A DNA stretch of 28,461 nt from Bacillota bacterium (GCA_023443925.1 JAEZSL010000270.1:1-28461); one strand, 5' to 3'. Counted from the stretch's first letter, positions 1 to 7,019 are shown. Program-made: numbers and translations. Notes: a model not told the origin generated them from the letters alone.

Positions 1-39
1 CTGACGCTGATACAAATTTATGGAAATGAAGGTGAAGAT

Positions 40-1971
40 TTGTCACAAATCTTAGATAGAATTAATCAGGCAAATGACATTAAGAATATAAATCCCTCGG
101 ATTATAAAAGGCTGGCAGAGGAAATAAGAAAATTTTTAGTGCAGAATATCAGTAAGACCGGCGGACATCTGGCTTCTAATCTGGGTGCGGTAGAGCTTAC
201 CATGGCGCTGCATTTGTGTTTGGATTTTCCGAAGGATAAACTCGTATGGGATGTAGGACATCAAGCTTATACCCATAAACTATTAACCGGACGTAAGAGA
301 GAATTCAGTACTTTGCGTACTTATGAAGGTTTAAGCGGTTTTCCTAAGAAAAAGGAAAGCAACTGTGATTCCTTTGATACCGGACATAGTTCGACTTCCA
401 TTTCCGCCGCCATGGGACTTGTGAAGGCCAGGGATATTAACAGAGAGAACTTCAGGGTAACTGCCGTTATCGGAGACGGCGCCTTGTCCGGCGGACTGGC
501 TTTTGAAGCATTAAACAATGCTGCAAGACTGAATTCTAATCTTATGATTGTTTTGAACGACAATAACATGTCCATATCGGAAAATGTAGGCGGAATGGCC
601 AACTATTTAGGACAGCTCCGAACGGATGTTAAATATAATAAATTTAAAGAATCCATAGAGAAAGCTCTGAGCAATATTCCGGGTATCGGCTCTGTGATTA
701 TGGATAAACTAAGGAAATCCAAGGACTCAATTAAACGGCTGGTTATTCCGGGAATGTTGTTTGAGGATATGGGTTTAACTTATATCGGACCCATTGACGG
801 TCATGATATCAATCAGATGATCACAGCCTTTACCAGTGCGGCTAAGGTAAAAGAAGCGGTATTGGTTCATGTTGTTACAAAAAAAGGAAGAGGCTATAAA
901 CCGGCTGAGTTAAATCCCAGCTGGTACCATGGGGTAGACTCTTTTGATGTTAAAACCGGTAAAAATAACATAGAAAAAAAGGATGCCAGCTATACCGATG
1001 TTTTTTCCGATACCATACTTGATCTGGCGAAAGAGAATGAGAAATTGGTAGCCATTACCGCAGCTATGCCCAGCGGAACCGGTCTCAGTAAATTTATGAA
1101 GCAGTATCCAGACCGCTTTTTTGATGTAGGAATTGCAGAGGAGCATGCGGTTACCTATGCCGCAGGGTTAGCCTCCGGCGGAATGAAACCCTTTGTGGCC
1201 ATATACTCAACTTTTTTGCAAAGAGCCTATGACCAAATTCTGCACGATGTCTGTATCAGCAATCTGCCGGTTGTATTTGCCGTTGACCGTGCCGGTCTGG
1301 TGGGTAGTGACGGGGAAACCCACCAGGGTATCTTTGATATATCTTATTTATCCCATATTCCGTCCATGACGCTTTTGGCGCCTAAAAATAAGCAGGAATT
1401 TAAGGAAATGCTTTGGTATGCAAATTCCTTTGACGGCCCCATCGCTATCCGCTACCCCAGAGGTAAAGCTTACGAAGGTCTTAATGAGCATAATGCTCCA
1501 ATTGAATTTGGTAAAAGCGAGATTATAAGCCTACAAGAACAAACCGCTCCGGAACAAGATATTGCAGATACCCAGGCGGAGACTTTGGCTGACGGCCATG
1601 GAGATAACATAGTTATCCTCGCAGTAGGAAGTATGGTGGAAACAGGGTTCTCCATTGTTACGGAACTTGACAGAATGGGTAAAAGGGCAAAACTGGTTAA
1701 TGTCAGATTTATTAAACCTATGGATGAAGAATTACTGCATGACCTTGCGAAAACTCACGGTACCTGGGTTACCATGGAGGAGAATGTCAAAACAGGCGGT
1801 TTTGGTGAAAGGGTAACCGGATTCTTAATGGAACATAATTACCGCCAGGTAAGAACCATTAATATATCCCTGCCGGACCAGTTTATCGAGCAGGGTGATG
1901 TTGCAATATTAAAAGAAAAACTGGGTCTTGATACACAGTCCATATTAAATAATATATTATCAAAAATATAA
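40..1971 (+). CDS. dxs: 1-deoxy-D-xylulose-5-phosphate synthase
   Basis: Thiamine-diphosphate enzyme that condenses pyruvate and glyceraldehyde 3-phosphate to 1-deoxyxylulose 5-phosphate, the first step of the MEP isoprenoid pathway (also feeding thiamine and pyridoxal); cytosolic. Visible motifs are WDVGHQAY, DTGHSSTSISAAMG, the TPP motif GDGALSGG...NDNNMSIS, the catalytic-Glu segment GIAEEHAVTYAAG and DRAGLVGSDGETHQG, in the normal transketolase-like order. The start is TTG at 40, with AAGGTGAAG just upstream; the frame is open back to the window edge, so an earlier start cannot be fully excluded, but MSQILDRINQ is a normal DXS N-terminus. At 643 aa it is slightly long: about 25 extra residues rich in E/Q/A/D (around residues 490-515) lie between the pyrimidine-binding and C-terminal domains. 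An ispA-like gene would usually end just upstream; too little sequence is present to call one. Confidence 0.97.
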   Translation: MSQILDRINQANDIKNINPSDYKRLAEEIRKFLVQNISKTGGHLASNLGAVELTMALHLCLDFPKDKLVWDVGHQAYTHKLLTGRKREFSTLRTYEGLSGFPKKKESNCDSFDTGHSSTSISAAMGLVKARDINRENFRVTAVIGDGALSGGLAFEALNNAARLNSNLMIVLNDNNMSISENVGGMANYLGQLRTDVKYNKFKESIEKALSNIPGIGSVIMDKLRKSKDSIKRLVIPGMLFEDMGLTYIGPIDGHDINQMITAFTSAAKVKEAVLVHVVTKKGRGYKPAELNPSWYHGVDSFDVKTGKNNIEKKDASYTDVFSDTILDLAKENEKLVAITAAMPSGTGLSKFMKQYPDRFFDVGIAEEHAVTYAAGLASGGMKPFVAIYSTFLQRAYDQILHDVCISNLPVVFAVDRAGLVGSDGETHQGIFDISYLSHIPSMTLLAPKNKQEFKEMLWYANSFDGPIAIRYPRGKAYEGLNEHNAPIEFGKSEIISLQEQTAPEQDIADTQAETLADGHGDNIVILAVGSMVETGFSIVTELDRMGKRAKLVNVRFIKPMDEELLHDLAKTHGTWVTMEENVKTGGFGERVTGFLMEHNYRQVRTINISLPDQFIEQGDVAILKEKLGLDTQSILNNILSKI

Positions 1972-2035
1972 TTAACATATCATTGTTAAAGCAGGGATTA
2001 AAATTGACTGCTTTCATAGCAATTTGGAGGTTTTA

Positions 2036-2902
2036 GTGAAGGAACGTTTGGATGTCATATTAGTGAAAAGAAACCTGATAGAATCCAGGGAGAAAGCCAA
2101 GGCAGTTATCATGGCAGGTAATGTATTTGTGGATGGCCAGCGTGAGGATAAAGCCGGAAGTTTGTTTTTGGATTCGGTTACGATTGAAGTCAGAGGAGTG
2201 CAATCCAAATATGTCAGCCGGGGCGGCTTTAAATTAGAAAAGGCCGTGGAGCAATACGGGGTTTCCCTGGAAGGCAGGATATGTATGGATGTGGGTTCCT
2301 CTACCGGAGGGTTTACAGATTGTATGCTTCAAAACGGTGCCAGTAAGGTTTATGCCGTGGACGTAGGTACCAATCAGCTGGCCTGGAAATTAAGGCAGGA
2401 CGAAAGAGTCATCTCCATGGAAAAAACCAATATCAGATATCTGGAACCGGATCAGATTTCTGACAGCATTGAATTCATATCCATAGACGTAGCTTTTATC
2501 TCTCTGACTAAAGTATTGCAGCCGGTAAGAGAGCTGCTGAAAGATCAGGGGGAAGTTGTGTGCTTAATTAAACCCCAGTTTGAAGCCGGAAGAGAAAAAG
2601 TTGGCAAAAAGGGTGTTGTCCGTGAACCGGAAGTTCATATAGAGGTAATTGAAAAGATCGTATGCTATGCAGTAAGTCTTGGTTTTCGTATCCTTAACCT
2701 GGATTATTCGCCGATAAAAGGTCCTGAGGGAAATATTGAATATTTATTACATCTGAAAAAAAGCCAGGTGCCTGACAGACCTGCGGAGGAGGAGATTACT
2801 CTGAAAGAGTGCAGCCGTTACGCAGATAATGAAAATATGAGCAATATGTCCTATTACATTGACCGCATTGTCGAAGCTGCCCATAATACATTAAACTTGT
2901 AA
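2036..2902 (+). CDS. tlyA: TlyA family rRNA 2'-O-methyltransferase
   Basis: S4 RNA-binding domain (about residues 1-60, KERLDVILVKRNLIESREKA) followed by an FtsJ/RrmJ-type methyltransferase fold. SAM-binding motif is DVGSSTGGFTDC; the K-D-K-E residues typical of 2'-O-methylases can be matched to RGGFKLEKA, DVAFISL, LIKPQFEAGRE and GPEGNIEY. Characterised family members methylate cytidines in 16S and 23S rRNA; the old name hemolysin is misleading. I chose GTG at 2036 because GGAGG (2026-2030) lies 5 nt upstream; the longer TTG start at 2024 would place that ribosome site inside the gene. It lies 64 nt after dxs in the conserved clostridial dxs-tlyA-nadK-argR order. The exact target nucleotides here are inferred from the family. 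Confidence 0.93.
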   Translation: MKERLDVILVKRNLIESREKAKAVIMAGNVFVDGQREDKAGSLFLDSVTIEVRGVQSKYVSRGGFKLEKAVEQYGVSLEGRICMDVGSSTGGFTDCMLQNGASKVYAVDVGTNQLAWKLRQDERVISMEKTNIRYLEPDQISDSIEFISIDVAFISLTKVLQPVRELLKDQGEVVCLIKPQFEAGREKVGKKGVVREPEVHIEVIEKIVCYAVSLGFRILNLDYSPIKGPEGNIEYLLHLKKSQVPDRPAEEEITLKECSRYADNENMSNMSYYIDRIVEAAHNTLNL

Positions 2903-2925
2903 AGAATATATGTTTATGATACAAT
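2897..2925 (+). promoter_or_regulatory. Candidate sigma-A promoter for nadK-argR
   Basis: TTGTAA (2897-2902, including the tlyA stop codon), a 17-nt spacer, then TACAAT (2920-2925). The same arrangement recurs before yebC. It would allow nadK-argR expression independent of dxs-tlyA. Pattern match only. Confidence 0.4.
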
Positions 2926-2980
2926 AACAATGGACATTGTGTATATTTAATCAGGGCAATGTAATATATAGGAGTTTTCG

Positions 2981-3853
2981 ATGGATAAATTCTGTGTAAT
3001 AACAAATCGGGATAAAGATACAAATTTAGAAATAACGACTAAAATAGTAGACTACATGAAAATAAACCAAAAGGACTGCATACTGCTTGAGGGAAAGAAT
3101 CCTGTAAATTGCCAGAACCGCTTTACCGATGCCAAGGCTATTCCGGAGGATACGGAGTGTGCCATTGTATTGGGGGGTGACGGCACAATTATACAGGCTG
3201 CCAATGATCTATACAGCAAAGGCATTCCTATACTGGGGATCAATCTTGGAACCCTGGGGTTTTTAGCTGAAACGGAAAAGCATAATATATATGAAGCAAT
3301 GGATGCTTTATTTCAGGACCGTTGGAGGCTGGAAAACAGACTGATGCTGCAGGGATATATTTTAAGCAGAGGCAGAGAAGTGCACAGCGGTATCGTCCTG
3401 AATGATATTGTTATCACCAGAAGCGGTTTTTCCCGTATTATTAGTGTCAGTGTATATGTGAATGATGAACTGGTAGACAGATACCGGGGTGATGGGGTAA
3501 TTATCTCTACACCTACAGGATCAACGGGCTATAATTTATCTTCAGGCGGACCGGTGGTAAAGCCGGATGCCAGAGTTATGATTATAACACCCATATGCCC
3601 TCACACCTTAAATTCCAGAAGCATTGTAGTATCTTCGGAAGATACGATTAAGATCAAGATTGATGAGAGTAAAAAAACCCAGGAGGAAGAAGCCATTGCA
3701 ACCTTTGACGGTAGAATGGCAATTCTGCTTCAGGCGGAGGATGTTATTAACATTAGTAAAGCGAAAGAAGAAGCAAAGTTAGTAAAGATAAATCATACCA
3801 GTTTTTTTGATATACTAAGAACAAAAATCGGACAAGGTGGGGAAGAAGTATGA
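2981..3853 (+). CDS. nadK: NAD kinase
   Basis: ATP- (or polyphosphate-) dependent phosphorylation of NAD to NADP; cytosolic and essential in most bacteria. The diagnostic GGDGT motif is present (IVLGGDGTIIQAAND, about residues 63-77), followed by GINLGTLGFLAE, LNDIVITR and the second conserved region DGVIISTPTGSTGYNLSSGGP. Length of 290 aa is normal. ATG at 2981 has GGAG 6 nt upstream. The stop overlaps the argR start (ATGA at 3850-3853), so the two are probably translationally coupled. It sits 78 nt after tlyA with its own possible promoter. Confidence 0.97.
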   Translation: MDKFCVITNRDKDTNLEITTKIVDYMKINQKDCILLEGKNPVNCQNRFTDAKAIPEDTECAIVLGGDGTIIQAANDLYSKGIPILGINLGTLGFLAETEKHNIYEAMDALFQDRWRLENRLMLQGYILSRGREVHSGIVLNDIVITRSGFSRIISVSVYVNDELVDRYRGDGVIISTPTGSTGYNLSSGGPVVKPDARVMIITPICPHTLNSRSIVVSSEDTIKIKIDESKKTQEEEAIATFDGRMAILLQAEDVINISKAKEEAKLVKINHTSFFDILRTKIGQGGEEV

Positions 3854-4311
3854 AAGTAGGAAGACAAAGCAAAATTATTGAACTTATCAATAAGAACGAT
3901 ATTGAAACACAGGAAGAATTAGCGGATCTTTTAACTAAGGCCGGATATAATGTAACCCAGGCTACTATCTCCAGAGATATAAGAGAATTAAAATTAACAA
4001 AGATATCGGTAGATGACGGAAAACAAAAGTATATTGTTTTAAATAATACGGAAACCGGCTTAAGTGAAAAATTTGTTCGTGTGTTAAAAGATGGATTTGT
4101 TTCTATGGATATGGCTCAGAATATTATTATTGTTAAGACAGTATCCGGTATGGCCATGGCGGTTGCGGCTGCCTTAGATGCCCTTCATATACAGGGAATC
4201 ATGGGCTGTGTAGCTGGTGATGATACGGTTATGTGCGTAATTAAGACCACGGAAGAAACCGTTATTGTTATGGAAAAACTGAACAAATTAATCAATTCAA
4301 AAAGCTTGTAA
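3850..4311 (+). CDS. argR: Arginine repressor ArgR/AhrC
   Basis: Hexameric arginine-responsive transcription factor. The N-terminal winged-helix domain (residues 1-70) contains the pattern QEELADLLTKAGYNVTQATISRDI, in which TQATISRDIREL is the recognition helix. The C-terminal oligomerisation and arginine-binding domain (about 80-150) has the family signature GIMGCVAGDDTVMCVIKT. 153 aa is standard. It overlaps nadK by 4 nt; GGTGGGGAAG upstream serves as ribosome site. Known relatives repress arginine synthesis and activate catabolism; no arginine genes are in this window, so its targets lie elsewhere. In most clostridia and bacilli recN follows argR, but here yebC does. Confidence 0.96.
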   Translation: MKVGRQSKIIELINKNDIETQEELADLLTKAGYNVTQATISRDIRELKLTKISVDDGKQKYIVLNNTETGLSEKFVRVLKDGFVSMDMAQNIIIVKTVSGMAMAVAAALDALHIQGIMGCVAGDDTVMCVIKTTEETVIVMEKLNKLINSKSL

Positions 4312-4334
4312 ACAAAAGCTCACAGTGGTACAAT
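4306..4334 (+). promoter_or_regulatory. Candidate sigma-A promoter for yebC
   Basis: TTGTAA (4306-4311, overlapping the argR stop), 17-nt spacer, TACAAT (4329-4334). The predicted transcript start is about 60 nt before yebC. Nearly identical in design to the candidate promoter at 2897. Confidence 0.4.
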
Positions 4335-4399
4335 GATATATTGTGTGGAGCGGCTGCAAAAGCTGATTCATTTTTATTTTATTTTAAAGGAGATTATAT

Positions 4400-5128
4400 A
4401 TGTCGGGACATTCCAAATTTGCCAATATTAAACATAAAAAAGAAAGAAATGATGCTTCAAAAGGTAAAATCTTTACGAAATTAGGAAGAGAAATAGCGGT
4501 GGCGGTAAAAGAAGGTGGACCGGATCCTAATAGTAACAGTCGTTTAAAGGATATTATTGCAAAAGCAAAATCCAATAACATGCCAAATGATACCATTGAC
4601 AGAAGCATTAAAAAAGCAGCCGGAGATGCCAATGCCGTAAATTATGAATTTGTATCCTACGAAGGCTATGGCCCCAATGGTATTGCTATCATCGTAGATG
4701 CGTTAACAGATAATAAAAACAGAACCGCTTCCAATGTCAGAAATGCATTTACCAAAGGTAACGGCAATGTAGGTACACCGGGCTGCGTATCCTTTATGTT
4801 TGATAAAAAAGGCCAGATCATAATCGATAAAGAAGAATGTGATATAGAGGCAGACGAACTGATGATGACCGCACTGGATGCCGGAGCAGAAGACTTTGCC
4901 GAAGAAGAAGACAGTTTTGAAATCCTGACGGATCCGGACTCTTTCAGCGAAGTACGTGAAGCCCTGGAAAAAGCAGGTATTCCTATGGCAAAAGCAGACG
5001 TTACCATGATCCCTCAGACCTGGGTTGAATTAACCAGCGATCAGGATATTAAGATGATGAACCGTACCCTGGATTTACTGGACGAGGATGATGATGTGCA
5101 GGAAGTATATCATAATTGGGATGAGTAA
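4400..5128 (+). CDS. yebC: YebC/TACO1 family protein
   Basis: Full-length (242 aa) member of the YebC/PmpR/TACO1 family. The N-terminus MSGHSKFANIKHKKERND and the segment NMPNDTIDRSIKKAAGD are highly characteristic. The remaining domains include YEGYGPNGIAIIVDALTDN, the FxKGNGNVGTPGCVSFMF segment and an acidic C-terminal half. The family was long annotated as transcriptional regulator; recent work on members supports a role in translation (relieving ribosome stalling such as at proline stretches). AAAGGAG lies 7-8 nt before ATG 4400. It is read from its own candidate promoter in the argR-yebC gap. No clear simple terminator follows; the next hairpin with a U-run is at 5261-5332. Confidence 0.95.
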   Translation: MSGHSKFANIKHKKERNDASKGKIFTKLGREIAVAVKEGGPDPNSNSRLKDIIAKAKSNNMPNDTIDRSIKKAAGDANAVNYEFVSYEGYGPNGIAIIVDALTDNKNRTASNVRNAFTKGNGNVGTPGCVSFMFDKKGQIIIDKEECDIEADELMMTALDAGAEDFAEEEDSFEILTDPDSFSEVREALEKAGIPMAKADVTMIPQTWVELTSDQDIKMMNRTLDLLDEDDDVQEVYHNWDE

Positions 5129-5260
5129 TAAAGTTGCTGTGGATATAGTTATTCAAGGATACAGAGATTTTAAAGTGATTTTAACAGAGATTTAGGCAGA
5201 AAATATCGTTCAGGTATGATATACTGTCACACTTATTATATTAAAAAATAGGTATACTGA

Positions 5261-5332
5261 ACCCCTGTATATCATCGTTAGGACTACTACGACATACGGT
5301 AATCTAATGATAATACTACAGGAGGTTTTTTT
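5261..5332 (+). promoter_or_regulatory. Terminator-like hairpin hiding a ribosome site (module copy 1)
   Basis: Left arm 5261-5281 (ACCCCTGTA then TATCATCGTTAG) pairs imperfectly with right arm 5304-5326 (CTAATGATAATAC then TACAGGAGGT), followed by seven T. The AGGAGG ribosome site at 5320-5325 is inside the right arm. It can act as an intrinsic terminator for yebC or as an attenuator controlling the short reading frame beginning at 5336. A second copy of the same layout lies at 7020-7069. Confidence 0.55.
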
Positions 5333-5335
5333 ATT

Positions 5336-5428
5336 ATAGATTTGGAAGAAATATTAAAAGAGTTTTTGTATTTTTTCAGTTTGAAGGTAGAGGTTAAGAG
5401 GAAGCGTAATGGAATTGGTAACAGCTAG
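5336..5428 (+). pseudogene. Decayed short ORF, LEEILKEF family (module copy 1)
   Basis: Reading from ATA 5336 gives IDLEEILKEFLYFF... with a stop at 5426. ATA is exactly where ATG stands in copy 2 (7070): both are 10 nt after GGAGG. Candidate alternative starts are ATT 5333 and TTG 5342. After the stop the same frame stays open to 5507-5509 and reads SAIKSKLKKIIDYETIKADS, so an ancestral protein of roughly 55 residues may have been broken by this stop. LEE(V/I)LKEF resembles the start of tyrosine-recombinase N-terminal domains, but this is too short to assign. I treat it as a remnant. Confidence 0.4.
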
Positions 5429-5513
5429 TCCGCTATTAAAAGTAAACTAAAGAAAATTATAGATTATGAAACAATAAAAGCAGATAGCTGTCACATGAAA
5501 TGGATTTAATTAT

Positions 5514-5657
5514 CTACTTCTTTTTGAATAATTTTACTATAGAAATTACAACGTGAATGCCAAACAACACACAAAGACAAATAAGTATTTGGTTTGTATG
5601 CTGTAATTCTTCAATTAAATAGTTTATAGAACCTGATGTAAGTATATCGCTATTCAT
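5514..5657 (-). CDS. Small single-span membrane peptide (47 aa), possible toxin- or holin-like
   Basis: The 47-residue product begins MNSDILTSGSINYLIEEL, continues with one hydrophobic segment (about residues 24-43, ILICLCVLFGIHVVISIVKL) and ends FKKK. AGGTGG lies 9 nt before the ATG (complement of 5655-5657), and a good promoter sits directly upstream inside a palindrome (5685-5724). The frame could extend to 5741, but that would bypass this promoter and ribosome site. Short N-terminal amphipathic segment, one membrane span and a lysine tail is the layout of type I toxins and small holin-like proteins; this is a resemblance, not an identification. Its 3' end converges on the + strand transcript of the neighbouring module, which could supply antisense RNA. 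Confidence 0.55.
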   Translation of the reverse strand: MNSDILTSGSINYLIEELQHTNQILICLCVLFGIHVVISIVKLFKKK

Positions 5658-5684
5658 TTTTATATACCACCTATTTATTTGCAA

Positions 5685-5724
5685 TTTACATTTTAATAAT
5701 ATACCATTTGGATTAAAATGTAAA
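5685..5724 (-). promoter_or_regulatory. Promoter embedded in a 13-bp inverted repeat
   Basis: TTTACATTTTAAT (5685-5697) and its exact inverse ATTAAAATGTAAA (5712-5724) are separated by 14 bp. On the minus strand the outer arm supplies -35 TTTACA (5724-5719), followed by a 17-nt spacer and -10 TATTAT (5701-5696), pointing at the 47-aa membrane peptide. A repressor bound to the palindrome would cover the whole promoter. The XRE-family protein 400 bp away is an obvious candidate; the half-site core TAAAATGTA recurs at about 6046-6054 next to the -10 of that gene. Confidence 0.55.
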
Positions 5725-5813
5725 GGTGAGTATGTTACCATGTCTCATACATATTCTTTATAACTAATCATATAATTACGGCATGATTAAATTTTAGGGT
5801 GGGAGTTAACAAC

Positions 5814-5842
5814 TTGATACTTAAAATGGGATTTGTTACAAT
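5814..5842 (+). promoter_or_regulatory. Candidate promoter of small RNA A
   Basis: TTGATA (5814-5819), 17-nt spacer, TACAAT (5837-5842). No protein-coding gene of normal size follows before the terminator at 5916-5949. Confidence 0.45.
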
Positions 5843-5848
5843 CAATAA

Positions 5849-5950
5849 TTGGCATAATTGAGGTGGGAATTGCTAATTGTCTCACCTCTTTCTTGATATA
5901 AAACATCTATTAAGTGATTACAGTTCAAAGACTGTAGTCTCTTTTTTATT
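5849..5950 (+). ncRNA. Candidate small RNA A (about 100 nt)
   Basis: Predicted start about 7 nt after TACAAT. The transcript holds two hairpins: GAGGTG (5860-5865) with CACCTC (5883-5888) plus inner pairs, and GATTACAGT (5916-5924) with ACTGTAGTC (5931-5939), followed by TCTTTTTTATTT. The second is a good intrinsic terminator. A 26-codon reading frame from TTG 5877, with AGGTGGG 9 nt before it, also exists but runs through the terminator, so a noncoding or leader role is more likely. Confidence 0.4.
5916..5950 (+). terminator. Intrinsic terminator of small RNA A
   Basis: 9-bp stem with one G-U pair, 6-nt loop TCAAAG, then TCTTTTTTATT. Confidence 0.65.
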
Positions 5951-6091
5951 TCTGTAATTCTGCTGTATATAATTATAACATACTATTCCTTATAATGAAT
6001 ATTTTCAAATTTATATTCCTTAAACACGCTTGCTGATAGATATAATAAAATGTATCGTTAATATTAAGAGTACAGGAGGAAGTTACATAAA

Positions 6092-6436
6092 ATGAATGAC
6101 GTTTCTAAAATTATAGGGGATAGAATACGAATAATCAGAAATAGTAAAGGTCTTAGCATAGAAGAATTAGCCCATAGAGCAGATATCAGTAATACACATT
6201 TAGGGGCTGTAGAGCGTGGAGACAGAAGCCCTACAGTAGAAATGTTGGGAAAAATAGTTATTGCTCTTGATACCTCATTTGAAGAGCTATTCAGTGATTT
6301 ACCTATACCAAATAGTGAAAATGATACTGTATTAACTCTTTTGATTAATAGGCTAAATACCTTGAATGTCAGTGAACAGAAAGTTATACTTGATATAATA
6401 GAAAATCTGTTCAAATTAGTGAAAAGTCCATCATAA
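6092..6436 (+). CDS. XRE-family HTH transcriptional regulator
   Basis: 114-residue protein with an N-terminal HTH_3 (Cro/C1-type) domain, residues about 9-68: GDRIRIIRNSKGLSIEELAHRADIS then the recognition helix region NTHLGAVERGDRSPTVEMLGKI. The C-terminal 45 residues (helical, ending LFKLVKSPS) probably form a small dimerisation tail. AGGAGG lies about 12 nt before ATG 6092, a long spacing. A TATAAT at 6041-6046 is a likely -10. The gene is closed by an excellent terminator (6440-6479), so it is monocistronic. Such stand-alone repressors commonly mark mobile elements or toxin-antitoxin-like loci; here it is surrounded by small structured elements rather than phage genes. Its operator is unknown; see the palindrome at 5685-5724. 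Confidence 0.9.
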   Translation: MNDVSKIIGDRIRIIRNSKGLSIEELAHRADISNTHLGAVERGDRSPTVEMLGKIVIALDTSFEELFSDLPIPNSENDTVLTLLINRLNTLNVSEQKVILDIIENLFKLVKSPS

Positions 6437-6439
6437 AAT

Positions 6440-6479
6440 AAAGGAAGTTTTCAGCTACCACTGTTAGCTTCCTTTTTAT
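6440..6479 (+). terminator. Intrinsic terminator after the XRE gene
   Basis: AAAGGAAG (6440-6447) pairs with CTTCCTTT (6468-6475), with an inner GCTA/TAGC stem, followed by TTTTTATTTATT. Confidence 0.8.
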
Positions 6480-6548
6480 TTATTGTGGTTTAATGTACCG
6501 TATAAGGAATGATAATGTAAAAAAGATAATTATTAGGAATGGAATTTA

Positions 6549-6577
6549 TTGACTGTCATTTAAAAATATGCTATTGT
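6549..6577 (+). promoter_or_regulatory. Promoter of candidate small RNA B
   Basis: TTGACT (6549-6554, 5 of 6 consensus), 17-nt spacer, TATTGT (6572-6577). The expected start, about 6584, coincides with the first base of a long inverted repeat, as expected for an RNA that folds from its 5' end. Confidence 0.5.
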
Positions 6578-6583
6578 ATATTA

Positions 6584-6756
6584 AAGGGTTACATAGTTTT
6601 AAGTCAAAGTGTATTTCTATATACTCCCCTCGTATTATGATTTACCGAAATATTAAAGCTATGTAACCCTTTGTTTCTATCCCCATTATACTGATAAGTA
6701 CCGTGAGTAATGAGAAGAAAGACTGTGACTGTTCGGAGGTTACGCAGTCTTTTTTC
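6584..6756 (+). ncRNA. Candidate small RNA B (about 170 nt) with two UCCCC motifs
   Basis: A 20-bp arm at 6583-6602 (AAAGGGTTACATAG, then TTTTAA) matches the inverse arm at 6653-6672 in 19 of 20 positions, closing a 50-nt internal region. Inside, GTGTAT/ATATAC forms a small hairpin and leaves ACTCCCCTCG (6623-6632) unpaired. A second CTATCCCCATT lies after the stem (TCCCC at 6680-6684). The unit ends in a hairpin AAGACTG (6719-6725)/CAGTCTT (6745-6751) plus a long T-run. No ORF with a ribosome site is present. Unpaired UCCCC motifs are a hallmark of several Gram-positive regulatory RNAs that pair with Shine-Dalgarno sites; the role here is inference. Confidence 0.5.
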
Positions 6757-6762
6757 TTTTTT
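6719..6762 (+). terminator. Intrinsic terminator of small RNA B
   Basis: Stem AAGACTG/CAGTCTT with weaker inner pairs, followed by TTTTTTCTTTTTTTATTATAA. No protein gene lies between this and the terminator at 6440-6479. Confidence 0.7.
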
Positions 6763-6780
6763 TATTATAAATTACGCAAT

Positions 6781-6926
6781 CCACTACAGTTTCTTTAATG
6801 GGAAAGATTACAGGAAAATAAAGGGTTATAGCTGTTCCGCTACAGTTTTTTAAATGAAACAATAACTTATATACTGTTTATAATATATCTTTATATTTAC
6901 TGTTCCATTACAGTTTCTTAAGTGGT
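6781..6926 (+). repeat. Three degenerate direct repeats, CC(A/G)(C/T)TACAGTTT
   Basis: Copies start at 6781, 6837 and 6905 (spacing 56 and 68 bp); each reads about CCRYTACAGTTTYTTAARTG. Copies 2 and 3 are preceded by CTGTT, so CTGTT-ACAG forms a small hairpin. Spacing is uneven and the copies are imperfect, so this is not a CRISPR array. Function unknown; a protein-binding array or remnant repeats are possible. Confidence 0.5.
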
Positions 6927-7019
6927 AAATATATTGTTATAAATATAGAAGTAACTATTGTGGACTGTTATATAAAACTGGGGAGTATTGCTGTTAATAT
7001 CTTGTATCTGATAGTACAA

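Noticed and set aside
1..29. End of an upstream ispA-like gene
   Set aside because: All three frames are too short here to recognise a C-terminus, although that gene is expected from clostridial gene order.
6584..6756. 6S RNA or tmRNA
   Set aside because: The closing stem joins the 5' end to the middle, not to the 3' end, and there is no large central bubble, tRNA-like end or tag reading frame.
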